From Kryptolebias marmoratus (lineage: Eukaryota; Chordata; Actinopteri; Cyprinodontiformes; Rivulidae), in the NCBI RefSeq assembly GCF_001649575.2, contig NC_051439.1, positions 4,083,152 through 4,147,151 on the forward strand: a DNA stretch of 64,000 nt. The letters run 5' to 3'. Both the position numbers and the translations under genes were made by a program. The notes beneath the pieces were generated by a model. The model was not told the origin of the DNA, searched no databases, and saw only the letters and a program-made list of their open reading frames with translations. Each line of letters starts with the position of its first letter. Within the stretch, counting starts at the first letter, position 1. Shown one piece after another: positions 1-11,150 of the stretch.

Positions 1-284
1 CCTCTGCTCCTCCCTCAGCACAAGGAAAAATCAATGGGCTTTGTATTGCGTTAGAACAGTGGAAAGCATTCTCTCGCCAGCAAAGTCTGCCCCTGACTCA
101 TCTGTCTCTGTCCTGCAGAGCTCACCACCAGCACTGTGTGATCACTTCAGGACTAGAGTTACTCAGTCCATGTGTCTGAATCTGGACAACACATAAAGCT
201 CACTGCCTGTGTAACTCACTTTATTCCTTCACATGTATTTACCTGTTGCTAAAAGGTGAAGTCTGCGTGTTTGGTACCAAAATA
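1..284. other. No recognised feature
   Basis: AT-rich sequence at the window edge. I see no exon, repeat end or RNA gene in it. Confidence 0.5.
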
Positions 285-592
285 TTTCACAAACCAAAGT
301 ATGAATTGTAATGAAACTCTCAGAATGTAATCATGAGAAGTGAATTTGCAAATGATTAACTTTTGGGGTCAAATGGACTCAAAGTGGCTGCCACAGCTCT
401 AACTAACTTTAAAAACACAAAAATGGCTCCAACTCACTCAAATTGATAGATACTGAACTGAGACACAAATGTCACCTAAAATTTGGCATAATGTTATTAT
501 TAAAGTTTGACAAAAACATAAGATGGTCTCAGTTTAAACTTTAGGTTTTGACAACATGCATTTCTTCAAAGAAAGCTAGGCCTTTAATAGTT
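285..592 (+). repeat. Family A interspersed repeat, 5'-truncated monomer
   Basis: Diverged copy of the most frequent repeat in the window. Landmarks in order are AATGAAACTCTCAGAA, GATTAACTTTTGGGGTC, GTGGCTGCCACAGCT, ATAAGATGGTCTCAGTTTAA, then a degenerate right-end palindrome at about 556-577 and AGGCCTTTAAT. The left hairpin is missing. Plus is defined as left hairpin to right palindrome. Confidence 0.75.
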
Positions 593-1976
593 GTTTTTTT
601 TTTCTTTATGTGGGTTTTTGTAATCGATCTACTTCTGCACGCTTTGTCTTATTTTAGTCCTTCATATCTCAAAACATACAGCTCATTCAGAAGATGCTGC
701 TGGAACCTTTGGTTTTTGTCACCTATTTCCTTTTATGAAGATTTAACTTTATTTCCAAATATTTTTCCCATAGAAACACATTGAGAACTTTTTAATCCCT
801 TCAAAGACATTGTTTTTGTTTTGTTTTTTTAATTCTTGCTGTTTTTTATGCTACTTTTAGCTTTTATCACCATTCTGCTTTTAACCATCTTTTGCTACAT
901 TTAGCTTTTAGTTAACCTTTTATTACTTTTAACCTTCAGCTAGGCTTTTGCTTCTTTTTGCAAGCATTTTGCTACCATTACCTTTTAGCTAGTGTTTTGC
1001 TTTTAACTTTGCCGACTCAGTTTCAGCTTCTAAGTAAATTTCAGAAAAAAAGCCATTCAGCACTCACAGTCATTTCTCTAACTCTATTTCTTCATATTTC
1101 ACTTTTTTGATATTTCTGTGGATGTTGTTGAGGAGAAAACCTGACAGCGCTGCATTTTATACTTCCTGTTGTTCACACAGAACAGTCATTTGGATATTAT
1201 TATTTTTGATAACGTGTGAATTGATTGGAGAGTGGTTCTCATTAAACACTGAGCTGTGAGAACAGGACTGCTTTTTCCTGGGCTGCCCTCAGTCGACCCA
1301 CAGCGCAGCATATGGTGATGTCAAACTCCTTGTAGGAGTGTGATAATTTATCCACCCCAAAAGTCTTGCTGCTTTAATTTGGACCTGTTTATATTGCTAA
1401 TAAAATGTGACAAATGATAACTATCTACAGACCACTAGATGAATGCACAGCAGGACTTGTCTGCTGAGTGTCCAAGTTTGATGGTACCATGTTGGTAGTA
1501 AATGTCTTTTTAGCTTTAGAGTGAATCCAAAGGGTGAAACACAACAGGCAATGCATGGTGACGGAGAAATCAGAAGGGAATTCCCACCATACACTGCAAT
1601 AAAAAAAAACTATATTCATAGAGTCTCTAAACTTATGAAACTATTTTTTTTTTGTCTTAAAACTAAAACTAAAGTTCTTGGCATTGAGGAAGAGAGGTGT
1701 ATGAGCTCAGAGAAACACTATGAGACGTACAATCACGTCTGACTTTCTCTCTGACTGATAATCCTTCATGGAAATGAGTCGAAAATCACACCACAGACAT
1801 TGTTACGAGCTGACATCACTGTGGGTTTTGGCAGGTAACGCCATGCTTAAAAAAAAGCATTTTATTAGAGCAGAGCCTCAACTTTGAGGACTTTAAAAAG
1901 GCTTGATAGTGTCATTGAGCCACTTTTCAGACAGTTTCAGAATATCCTTGCATTAAGACAATAATAATAATAAATG
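593..1976. other. AT-rich sequence with GCTAAAA-type degenerate repeats
   Basis: At about 830-1010 the motif GCTTTTAGC/TTTTGCTA recurs every 10-30 bases, read as the complement of the GCTAAAA-rich tract at about 37.1-37.3 kb. The text that follows (AAGCCATTCAGCA) also resembles the flank of that tract, so both may be copies of one repeat in opposite orientation. From 1076 to 1976 I see nothing recognisable. Confidence 0.4.
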
Positions 1977-2295
1977 AAAGGCCTAGCATTTCTTTGACGG
2001 AATGCATATCACCCATTGCCTTTTTAGACTAAGATCATCTTATGCTGATGAGGGACAGAGTAACGGACATTTTGGTCCAACCTTGAACATCCTAACACAA
2101 TCTCATGTGATATTGCTAAGGTTGATTAGCTGTGGCAAACATCTTGAATTGGGTCGACTCCAAAAGTTAATGAGTTGTAGATGTACATCCAACAAATAAT
2201 TTCTGATAGTTTCATTAAAATCTGTTCAGCAGGTCGTGAGATATTTTCCTAACAGACAGACAAATGATTGCATGCACAAACACAGGTACAGACAA
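1977..2295 (-). repeat. Family A repeat, minus-strand monomer
   Basis: Starts with the reverse complement of the right end (AAAGGCCTAGCATTTC, then GGAATGCATATC) and runs through GATTAGCTGTGGCA, ATCTTGAATT, AGTTGTAGATGTACATCCAA and GAGATATTTTCCTAACAGACAGACA. The left hairpin is lost. The middle (the 'ctactaccacaccaaatttt' segment) is deleted. Confidence 0.85.
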
Positions 2296-2524
2296 TATTG
2301 TCCATTTATAGCCCTTCTGCAGTAATAATAAAGGTCTTGTGTGCCATAAAGTGCAGAGTTGAAAAAGTATCAAAGTACAGAAATGATCTTTCAGGTAATA
2401 CTATAAACTTTTGTTTCATTAAAGAGATAGAAAGTTATCTTCAGCAGATAAATATATATATTATTTGTTTTTTTACTATTGACAAAGTGGCTCAGGAGGT
2501 GGCCTCTAACCCGTGGGTTCAAAC

Positions 2525-3651
2525 CAGGGGTGGAAATTAGCACCCGCCACCCGCCAAATGCGGGTAAATATTTGAAGTGGCGGGTGAATTTGATCAACAC
2601 ACACGCCACTGTGGCGGGTTGGCAATTTGAACAGAAAAGGTGTTATTTGTCCTCCTGACATATAGGGGGCAGTAATGTGCTCGAGTTGCTGCTGTTACGT
2701 CGAGCCGCGTTCCCCTATCAGATNNNNNNNNNNNNNNNNNNNNNNNNNNNNNNNNNNNNNNNNNNNNNNNNNNNNNNNNNNNNNNNNNNNNNNNNNNNNN
2801 NNNNNNNNNNNNNNNNNNNNNNNNNNNNNNNNNNNNNNNNNNNNNNNNNNNNNNNNNNNNNNNNNNNNNNNNNNNNNNNNNNNNNNNNNNNNNNNNNNNN
2901 NNNNNNNNNNNNNNNNNNNNNNNNNNNNNNNNNNNNNNNNNNNNNNNNNNNNNNNNNNNNNNNNNNNNNNNNNNNNNNNNNNNNNNNNNNNNNNNNNNNN
3001 NNNNNNNNNNNNNNNNNNNNNNNNNNNNNNNNNNNNNNNNNNNNNNNNNNNNNNNNNNNNNNNNNNNNNNNNNNNNNNNNNNNNNNNNNNNNNNNNNNNN
3101 NNNNNNNNNNNNNNNNNNNNNNNNNNNNNNNNNNNNNNNNNNNNNNNNNNNNNNNNNNNNNNNNNNNNNNNNNNNNNNNNNNNNNNNNNNNNNNNNNNNN
3201 NNNNNNNNNNNNNNNNNNNNNNNNNNNNNNNNNNNNNNNNNNNNNNNNNNNNNNNNNNNNNNNNNNNNNNNNNNNNNNNNNNNNNNNNNNNNNNNNNNNN
3301 NNNNNNNNNNNNNNNNNNNNNNNNNNNNNNNNNNNNNNNNNNNNNNNNNNNNNNNNNNNNNNNNNNNNNNNNNNNNNNNNNNNNNNNNNNNNNNNNNNNN
3401 NNNNNNNNNNNNNNNNNNNNNNNNNNNNNNNNNNNNNNNNNNNGATGAGAAGCTATTTTATTTTCTGTTTTTCAAGAGTAGTCAGCTTGTAGGGCACCAC
3501 AACTGCTTCCACCCGCGTCGATCATCATCATATGAAATAACTTTTTGTCACAACAAAAAATAGTGGCTGGGAAAATATTTGAGTGGCTGGTAAAAAATTT
3601 TGTCCACCAGCCACTATGGCTGGTGGACAAAATTTTTAATTTCCACCCCTG
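2525..3651 (-). mobile_element. Non-autonomous hAT-type element, copy 1
   Basis: Inverted ends CAGGGGTGGAAATTA / TAATTTCCACCCCTG are flanked by an exact 8-bp direct repeat GTTCAAAC (2517-2524 and 3652-3659). An 8-bp duplication and a CAGGGG end are diagnostic of hAT insertions. Just inside the right end is a strong hairpin (TTGTCCACCAGCCA / TGGCTGGTGGACAA). A related but diverged CGCCACCCGCC/GGCGGGT-rich segment lies inside the left end. The same element occurs in the opposite orientation at 16606-17435. No transposase is visible, although 720 bases of the interior are unread. Confidence 0.88.
2724..3443. other. Assembly gap (720 N)
   Basis: Run of N inside the hAT element. Any open reading frame crossing it is meaningless. 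Confidence 1.
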
Positions 3652-3935
3652 GTTCAAACCCCTGATTTGTCCATCTCAGCCTTTGTGTCACTTGGCAAGA
3701 CACTTCACCCACCTTGCCTACTGGTGGTGGTCAGAGGGTTGGGTGGCGCCGGTGTAATGCCCGCCTCACTTCTGTCAGCCTGCCCCAGGGCAGCTGTGGC
3801 TACAAAGTAGCTTACCACCATCAGTGGATGAATGGGTGAATGTCTGACTGTAGTGTGAAGCACTTTGGAGTCCTCAGACTTGATGAAGTGCTTTACAAGT
3901 GCAGGCCATTTACCACGTGTGCTCCAGTTTTCAAC

Positions 3936-4675
3936 AATCCAAAGACATGGCGGGTTACATGGTGATGCTTAATAAACAACAGGTATTCAAGTATTCAGAA
4001 TTCACTTTAACAACATTTAGAGACATTTTTGTCATGAGGAGGGCAATGTTGTTCTACACAAGAAATCACCAAACTTTAGCAACTTTAAAAATACTGTTTG
4101 TAACCACAACTACAGCAAACTGAATGTTCAAAAAGAGTTGACGCTTCTTCTGCTTTTTTTTTTTTTATCCCAAAGAAAACAAGGCTCTTGGTCTTTGAGG
4201 CTTGTCCAGTCCAACTGCCTCCAACTGTTCCACTCTCCGCCTCCCTTTCTCCACTCCCTCTTTCAGGCCGTCTTCTTCCCTGGCAGTGAAAGAAAGTGCA
4301 GCTGTGTGGAGTCCTGTGGGCTGAATGAGAAGAATCAGCCCATTTGGTGGACTTTCCTGGCCAAAGCTATAATTTGTTGCTGCCAGGGCCTAACATGCAG
4401 TCCAGAGCAGTTCCTGTGTTCCAGCCACTTGCATTCAGCAAGACAATGGGGGTCCTGGAGCCATATAACCCACTGGGATCCAGTTGCTTGTGTGCCAAAT
4501 GTTGGAGGCATCAACAGGTCCAGGTCTGGTCCAACTGGGGACACTTGTCTGTCAATTTTAAAGGACTAAGAAAAATCAGGTCCTCAAGGATAGTTTTTAC
4601 ACCCCACTGTTGTCAGTTATTTATTTACTGTGAGGTTTTATCTTTGTACATGGGAGGGTTTTACTTGTTTCACCC
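3936..4675. other. No recognised feature
   Basis: Non-repetitive by eye. Open frames at 4138-4703 on both strands overlap and show no recognisable domain, so I do not call a gene. Confidence 0.45.
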
Positions 4676-5403
4676 ACTACTGAAAGGCAAAGACAGACGA
4701 TAATGTCTTTGCCAGTGTGTGTGTGTCTGTTTCCAAATATCTCAAGAACCACAACATAAAATTTATTGACACTCGCAGAACATAATTACTGGATAGACAT
4801 CTACAACTAATTAACTTTTGGAGCCAACTTAGTTCAAGATGGCCGCCACATCCAACTGACCTTAGAAAACACTCAAATGGCTCTAACTCAGTCAATTTCA
4901 CAGAAACTGTGCTAAAATTTAGTGTTGTAGTAGATGGGAGTCATTCACAACACATGCTTTTCATCGCACAAGGTCTTTGCCTGAAACTTTGGCATCAATT
5001 GTTAAAGTCAGCTCTGTTTGTCTGTTAGCAAAATATGTCATGAAACACTGAACATATGTTAATGTAACTTTCAGTAACTAATAACTGGATGTACATCTAC
5101 AACTCATTAACACTTGGAGTCAATCCGATTCAAGATGAGGAACACAGCTAATTAACATTAGCCCACTCAAAAATGGCTATAAATGAGCCAATTTTACAAA
5201 TATTGAGTTTAAATTTGCTGTGGTGATAGCCGAGAGTCATCCCCAACACATACTCAGAGCGTGACTTTTTCCAATATTACATGAGATCTTGAGTAGCATT
5301 ATTTTCAAGGTTTGATCAAAACAGCTAGAGCTTTGTCATTTCTCAACACAAGATGATCTTTGTGTAAAACTCTGAAGGCAGCAGGCAATGTGCATTCCTT
5401 TAA
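4676..5403 (+). repeat. Family A repeat, dimer
   Basis: Two successive body units. Unit 1 (about 4679-4970) includes the left-end text GGCAAAGACAGACGATAATG, ATCTACAACTAATTAAC, TTCAAGATGGCCGCCACA and GTCATTCACAACACATGC. The junction AAAGTCAGCTCTGTTTGTCTGTTAGC at about 5005-5030 leads into unit 2, which repeats CTGGATGTACATCTACAACT, ATGGCTATAAAT and GAGTCATCCCCAACACATACTC. The right part has GATCAAAACAGCTAGAGC and ends GCAATGTGCATTCCTTTAATTG. The right palindrome is truncated. Confidence 0.85.
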
Positions 5404-6157
5404 TTGTTATTTGATTCGAAACATGTGTGTCAGCAGGTTTATAACATAGCAGTGAATCACACACTAGGTTTTTTTTTTAGCTTTTGCGAGCAGTTTAATG
5501 TCATAAGCATGTGTCCTCCAAAACATACAGAGCTCTGTTTGTGACTGTTTCCAGTAAGCACTATTAGTGTCACATCATGTTCAGTGGCAGTCCACGTGAC
5601 TGTCAACCCAGGGGAGAACTCTCCTTTATGCTGTGTTGTGTGACAGCTGAATATGGAAACACTTTTTGTGCTCAATAAATACTTTCTGGTTTGCCCCTTT
5701 TCTTGCCTTGTAGGTTCTGTAAAGTCTAGTAAAACCGAATGGCTTTCCCAGAAATACAAGTTTATTGTCCCCTTAGCCCACCCCACTTACATTTACCAAA
5801 AGTTCCAAGCTGACAGCCCCCACCTTCAGACCACTGCCAGGGCTAATACTACACGCCAAAACTGCTGCCAAAGTACACCCAAACAATAAGCCTTTCTCCT
5901 CATTGAAAAGTTTCAGTTTCGTGTTTACTTCAGAGAAGCATTGTAACTCAAGGCTGTTGGTGGGACGTGTACACGTACAATCTTAATTTGCAGTTTTCCT
6001 AATGGTTATAAAGAGTTGTAAGTGCTTCGCCAGACATCTGAGGCCTGCCTCTGTGTTTTTTCAGTAAATACTGAGTCACACCAGCTGTAATATGATGCTT
6101 CCCTTTTTGAATTTAAACAGTCCCTTTTAAATTAGACAAAATAAAAAGCACACTTTA
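5404..6157. other. No recognised feature
   Basis: Unique-looking sequence. The opposing open frames at 5457-5889 have no recognisable domains. Confidence 0.45.
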
Positions 6158-6300
6158 ATTTTAAAGGAATAGTTCAGATCTTTTGAGATGGCGTTCTGTG
6201 GATTGGTTATGAACAATCAACATCTTACCTGTTGTTGACAGCTATTTGGGCAACCTCAGTTTGGAGAAATAGAGTTTACTCTTTACCAGACTGATCTAAC
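6158..6300 (+). repeat. Left end of a TTAA-ended inverted-repeat element (family T)
   Basis: TTTTAAAGGAATAGTTCAGA, then a GGTTCTGTGG-like block (here GCGTTCTGTGG), GGTTATGAACAATCAACATC and TTACCTGTTG. The same start occurs at 30116, 48690, 52593 and 62078. The right end of this copy was not found, so it is probably truncated. Confidence 0.6.
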
Positions 6301-6800
6301 AGTACGGTGGGTAACCCCCCCTTCCAAAAAAAAAAAGATCCACATACAAAACTGGAAGTTTCTGATGTTTGTGCCTGCTCTGTATTTGTAAAAAGGTTCT
6401 GTTCTTCACAAACTAAGCTGCTTTCCTGCTGGATTCAGTAAATAAACAGAAGTGACAGTAACTTTATCAGTGGAGAAATGCTGCTGAAGCATGTAAACAC
6501 CCACTGACTTCCAAATAAAAATAACAGCAGAGATTTTGGATTTACATGCAGAATGATTTATGTTTGATATCTGAGCAGAGCCAACACCAAAGTGGATCAC
6601 TGCCCTCCTAAAACAGTCTTAAAGATTTCATAGTGGTTCCTTAAAGACTTTTTTTTTTAAACAAATCTTTGCACTGCTTTTTATTTTGTATTACACTGTT
6701 ATTCTGGCAGAAATATTATTCATGCCTGAAGTGTCCCAGGCTGCAAAGGAAGTGTTACAGCTAGCTGCTGTTGTTGTTTGTGCTTCCAAAAAGAAAAAAA

Positions 6801-7015
6801 ACATTTAATGAACCACTAGATGGATTTTAATGAAGCTTTCAGTAAATAATCACTGAATGTGCATTTACAACTGATTGCCTTCTGGAGCCAATCCAATTCA
6901 AGATGGCTGCCGCAGTGAATCAACACGATCCAACACATGAATGTCTGTAAATAAGCCTGTTTTACAGATGTTGAGCTAAATTTGTATATGGTTGTACCTG
7001 AGAGTCGTTCACTTA
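6801..7015 (+). repeat. Family A repeat, internal fragment
   Basis: Contains AATGAACCACTAGATGGATT, TTTACAACTGATTGCCTTCTGG, AATTCAAGATGGCTGCCGCA, TTTTACAGATGTTGAGCTAA and GAGAGTCGTTCAC. Both ends are absent. Confidence 0.8.
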
Positions 7016-9974
7016 AAAAAAAAAAGTGCAGTCTTACTCAGAGCAAGCCTGTAGTCAGGTTCTATATGAAAACACCCATTCAGCTCTCCTGAGAACATAG
7101 ACATGTGTTGAACATGATCCAATAAAATTTAAAATAATATGAGGAGAAGGCTCATATTATACTCATGGAAAATAAACACTGCTGTGATTTTGTAAACTTT
7201 TCTTTTCTTTGTTTCTTTTTTTAGGGTGGCCTCTGTGTTGGCCTGCAGAGCCGATTCAGGACACGTTAGAGGCTCAAGTCATGATCAGTCAAGCTTGAAT
7301 GTAAACTGAGGTCTGAGTGTGAATGAGGAGGCAGCATGGAACAGAGTTAGCAGGTGAGGAGCAAAGATAAGTACACCGCTGCAGATGTAGACCCAACATG
7401 TGGGTGGGATCATGGTAGAGTTCAGTGCTGGAGCTTCCACTGTGAGTAACTTTCTCACCTCATGATTCACTCAAGAGATAAGTGCGCAGTTAAAATACCA
7501 CTGAAAGCTGTCAACTTCTCCATATTTACATGCTTGCATAAACAATTTCAAAGCACAGAGATGCTCATAGTGACATATAATTTGAGCCTTTGGGGCTTGC
7601 TTAAAAAAATAAGACTAATATCACACTTTGGGATGAGGATTTGTTTGCGATTACATCTTTTGTTTGATTTGACCGGGTGCCTGATTTGCTTTAAGCCAGA
7701 GGCAGTTTTCTGACAGTCTCTAAACGCAGGATATGAGTTTGTCTTACTTGACAAGCCTGCGAATCAACAGTTTCCATCACATTGCTTTCATGTGAGTTTA
7801 ACACTGCTCTCTGCTATTATATGAAAGTTTTTCTTTAATAAACGAGGGTTGAATAGTGTGACACGAACGGAGGATAAAGAGCTTTGAAACAATCATGTTG
7901 GAACCATTTTCTTAGGCTGGAGACAGAGCGGCATGGAGTGGGTATTTGTAGAGCTCAGTATTCAGACTTGATTTATTTCCACTGAGGTAATATCAAGACT
8001 GGCGCCCTGAATATGTCTTTGCCTCAACAAGATGCTTTAAGCTGGATAAGAGGGACTAAGGCTCGCAGTTCAACAGCATGATGGATGAAAGTGTTCTATC
8101 TTGTTTATGCAACATGACACAAGACATCTGCTGGCCTCTGGAGCACTCAAACGATCCTGTAACAGTCTTCTCTACTCCCTTTTAGACAGTGAAAGAGATT
8201 ATCAAGACTTTCATGCAAGCAATATGGTGGACAGTGTAGTAAAATTACTGCTCGCTCAAGTCACTTCAGTTGTTTTTCAAAATTTTATCCGCACTTCGTA
8301 GATTTCTGTCCAAACTTTATGCAATACAACCTTAAATCTAGGTCTTTTTGGTGACTTTAATCTAATCTAGCTATAATTTGCAGGGAATAGAATTATTTAA
8401 GGGATCAGTAAGAGGATAAAACAGTGAAAGACGTAATAAATGACAAAATTAGATTTATTCTTTGGATTTCTTTCTCTTTTTGAAACCAGGGTTTAGAGTT
8501 TTCTCATTAGAAACAATCGTATCAGGCTTCATTTAGGAATGACTTTCAACAAAAATCAAAGCCAAAGTGAACTTTCTAATAAACTTTTTTCACTGTAAGT
8601 TTATTTTTTATGTCTTTATATTGTTTGTGTATTTTTCAAATTTGATCGGTCACCTAGAAAGTAGGAAGCTAGGGAAAAAAAAGACTACTTACAAGGAGAT
8701 GAGCCAAATCAGCAGCTTCTGTCATTAGTGCCAAAATGCTAGTAACCAAAACAGAAGATAATTTAGCATGATAGTTACCATAAACATCTTTCTAACTAAC
8801 TTTATTTTGCTAATGCTCAACCAGGTCAAAAGGGTTTCTGTCTACAATATTTGAGTTAAGGCTCTGGCTGAAAGAGTTGTTGCCGTCTCTGCTGAGGACC
8901 ACTTCCATTGTTGGTTTCTACAGGGATTTATGCTAAGTTCTTTTTACTTTGGAAGACAGAACTTGGATCTGGGAATGATGTCACACCTGACCTAACCATG
9001 TTCCAGTTACAAGTTGGAAACCAGTTAAGATTTGGTAATTGTTGTGCTCGGTAACCAGGGTAACTGTGACAAGCAATGCAAGTCAGTAACAGAGTATTTT
9101 TCTGCATTCAGACACTATCACAACACGCTTTTCAATGAAGGTGGCTCAGCAACTCCGCAACTGATTTAAGTTTATCAGGCAGCCTTATTGAATTTAGAGG
9201 TTGGGATTGTTGAATAATCTCTGACTTTTGAAGTTGGATTTCTGAAATCTGGGGACGTTTCACTTGTTTTTCTGACTTGGAGCTTGGAAATTTTGACTTC
9301 CATGTACAAAGAGAATGCTACTACTAATCATTTATACTTGGAAATTAAAATGTTCAATTTTATAAGTTGAAGAAAAGAAAAAATTACAGAACCTCAAGAA
9401 GTTTGGAGACTCCCTCAGGAATGCTGTACGCTAACTTGTCAACAGCAGTCGCAGCTGCAAGCTTATCCAACTTATCTGACAGAGTGTAGGCAGAGTTTCA
9501 GCACATATCTGATCTTGTACTTTTGAATAAAGCTTTTACCAAAAGAGTGACCTGAATTTATAAGCTGTCTTCGAGCCTCGTGTTTTGGCAAAGAAGCATT
9601 TTGCTAAATACTAAAACATTTGTAGTGAGGAAGTATGTGCAGCCACCATTCAGTATCCAAATCACTTTCAATTTCTGGTAATGGTAACAAATATTCACAA
9701 ATTTACTGAAAGACTTGCAAAATGTGGGAAAAAGATTTGAATTGTAATACTTAGTTAAATCAAACAAGTTCACTGTACTGTTGTGAAACTCTGTTTATTA
9801 TTCCCCTGATCACAGTTATTCATGAAGAAAAATTAATTCTAGCCAAATGTTTTTCAGGCATCAAGATTCTGCTATGAATTTTGGGCGAGTGCTCCATTTT
9901 CAAGCTTATAAAGAAAGGAATGAAAAACATGAGAAGTTTGGCAAACTGGTACAGGTGTAGCTAGATCTGCTTTT
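7016..9974. other. Mostly unique AT-rich DNA
   Basis: No exon or RNA gene was recognised in 3 kb. At 8980-9300 the wording (GACTTTTGAAGTTGGATTTC, GGGGACGTTTCACTTG, TTTTTCTGACTTGGAGC) resembles an old interspersed repeat, but I could not find its ends or a second copy in the window. Confidence 0.4.
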
Positions 9975-10312
9975 ATATCGCCTGCTGCCAAAGGTAAAAA
10001 GGGTGGTAATGTTTTTGGCCTTGTCTGTCTGTTAGCAAAGTAACTTTTGGACACCAAGTTATTTTGCAAAAACATACAAATGACTATAACTCAGTCAAAT
10101 TTACAGACATTGAGCTAAGATCTGGTGTGTTAGTACCTAAGAGACATCCGCAACACAAGCTATAAGAGTAAACACATCTTACATGATCTCACAATATTGC
10201 ATGAGATTGCACACGGTTTGACCAAAATGGCTATAGCTCCATTATTTCTCATCATCAGATGATCTTAGTTTAAAACTGTGACATGCATTCCTTCAAGGAA
10301 TGCTCGGTGATT
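9975..10312 (+). repeat. Family A repeat with both ends, internally deleted
   Basis: Starts with left-hairpin text TATCGCCTGCTGCCAAAGG followed by GGTAATGTTTTTGG and TCTGTCTGTTAGCAAAG. It jumps directly to ATGACTATAACTCAGTCAAA, TTTACAGACATTGAGCTAAG, TCACAATATTGCATGAGATT and GACCAAAATGGCTATAGC. It ends in a perfect palindrome GCATTCCTTCAAGGAATGC at 10285-10303. This is the clearest short copy showing both ends. Confidence 0.9.
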
Positions 10313-10779
10313 TTTTTTTTTTGTCTGAATTGCTTCAACTGAGCCAAATCATGCAACAAGTCTCAGAGGTTTTGCTCTTTCTCAGTTTAGACAAATAAAT
10401 AAGTACATATGGAAAAATCTGCCAAAACAGTTTGCACTCTGACATGCTGTAATCATTACACAGTCAAGTAATGTACCATAAATGTCACAGCATGAGGCAG
10501 TGATGGAGTGTGTTTGTACTTGTGCGGGCTGGTTGTGTTTTAAAATTCTGCTCCATCTGTGAAGAAGCTGTGGACTATTTCCTCAGTACCTCCTCCATCT
10601 GTCTCTGTCATATGACTAGCTTAAACATAATCTGCCATTCATTCTTGTTCCTTCTTTCGAACCATCCACCCTCTAGATTGAACTTGCTTAAACACAGGAC
10701 ACAAATCCCCCTCAATAAACCGTCGCCTGCAAAAACACAACCTCCCTCTTTGCTACGGCGTACAGTACTGGAACTGCAA

Positions 10780-11067
10780 AAACAACAAGAGAGAAAGAAA
10801 GAAAGAAAGACGGAGAAAGCGGAGGGAAGGAGGGAGGCGAATACAGGCCTCGCACCAGTAGAGAGAAAGTGCGGAGTCATGCTGCAGGAATGCTGGAGGG
10901 GGGGGAGATTGCTGGCATGACTGCCCCATTTTTCACAGCCATAATCAGAGCCAGCTGTCAGTGAGCGGGCCCAGGAGATGAAGGGAGGGAGTGGGAGGAG
11001 GGGTGAAGGCAGCCAGGGAGAATAAAAGAGGGTGGGGGGTGACGAGGAGGAGGAAGGGGGAGGAGGA

Positions 11068-11123
<56 letters not shown>

Positions 11124-11150
11124 TGGTTTGGGGAGGATCTTGAAAGGAAA
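10780..11150. repeat. Purine-rich low-complexity tract with a 50-G homopolymer
   Basis: GAAA and GGA/GGAGGA repeats lead into 50 consecutive G at 11071-11120. The minus-strand frame over it encodes only polyproline/serine and is a composition artefact, not a gene. A run this long may form quadruplex DNA and is hard to sequence, so its true length is uncertain. Confidence 0.9.

Larger units (their letters stand above)
2483..3935 (+). mobile_element. tRNA-derived SINE, split by a hAT insertion
   Basis: The head at about 2488-2525 looks like an RNA polymerase III promoter: an A-box-like TGGCTCAGGAGG at 2488-2499 and a B-box-like GGTTCAAACC at 2516-2525. The body resumes after the hAT element at 3652 with CACTTGGCAAGACACTTCACC, GGTGGCGCCGGTGTAATG and CCCCAGGGCAGCTGTGGCTAC, and ends near CTTTACAAGTGCAGGCCATT, a tail resembling the L2-type ends many fish SINEs carry. 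Family assignment is from memory of fish SINEs, so the exact name is left open. The insertion makes the copy a relic. Confidence 0.75.

Noticed and set aside
2675..3492. Long open frames across 2675-3492
   Set aside because: They consist almost entirely of N, so the absence of stops is an artefact.
4138..4703. Possible exon(s) of 119-143 codons
   Set aside because: Overlapping frames in both directions, no recognisable domain, no supporting splice partner.
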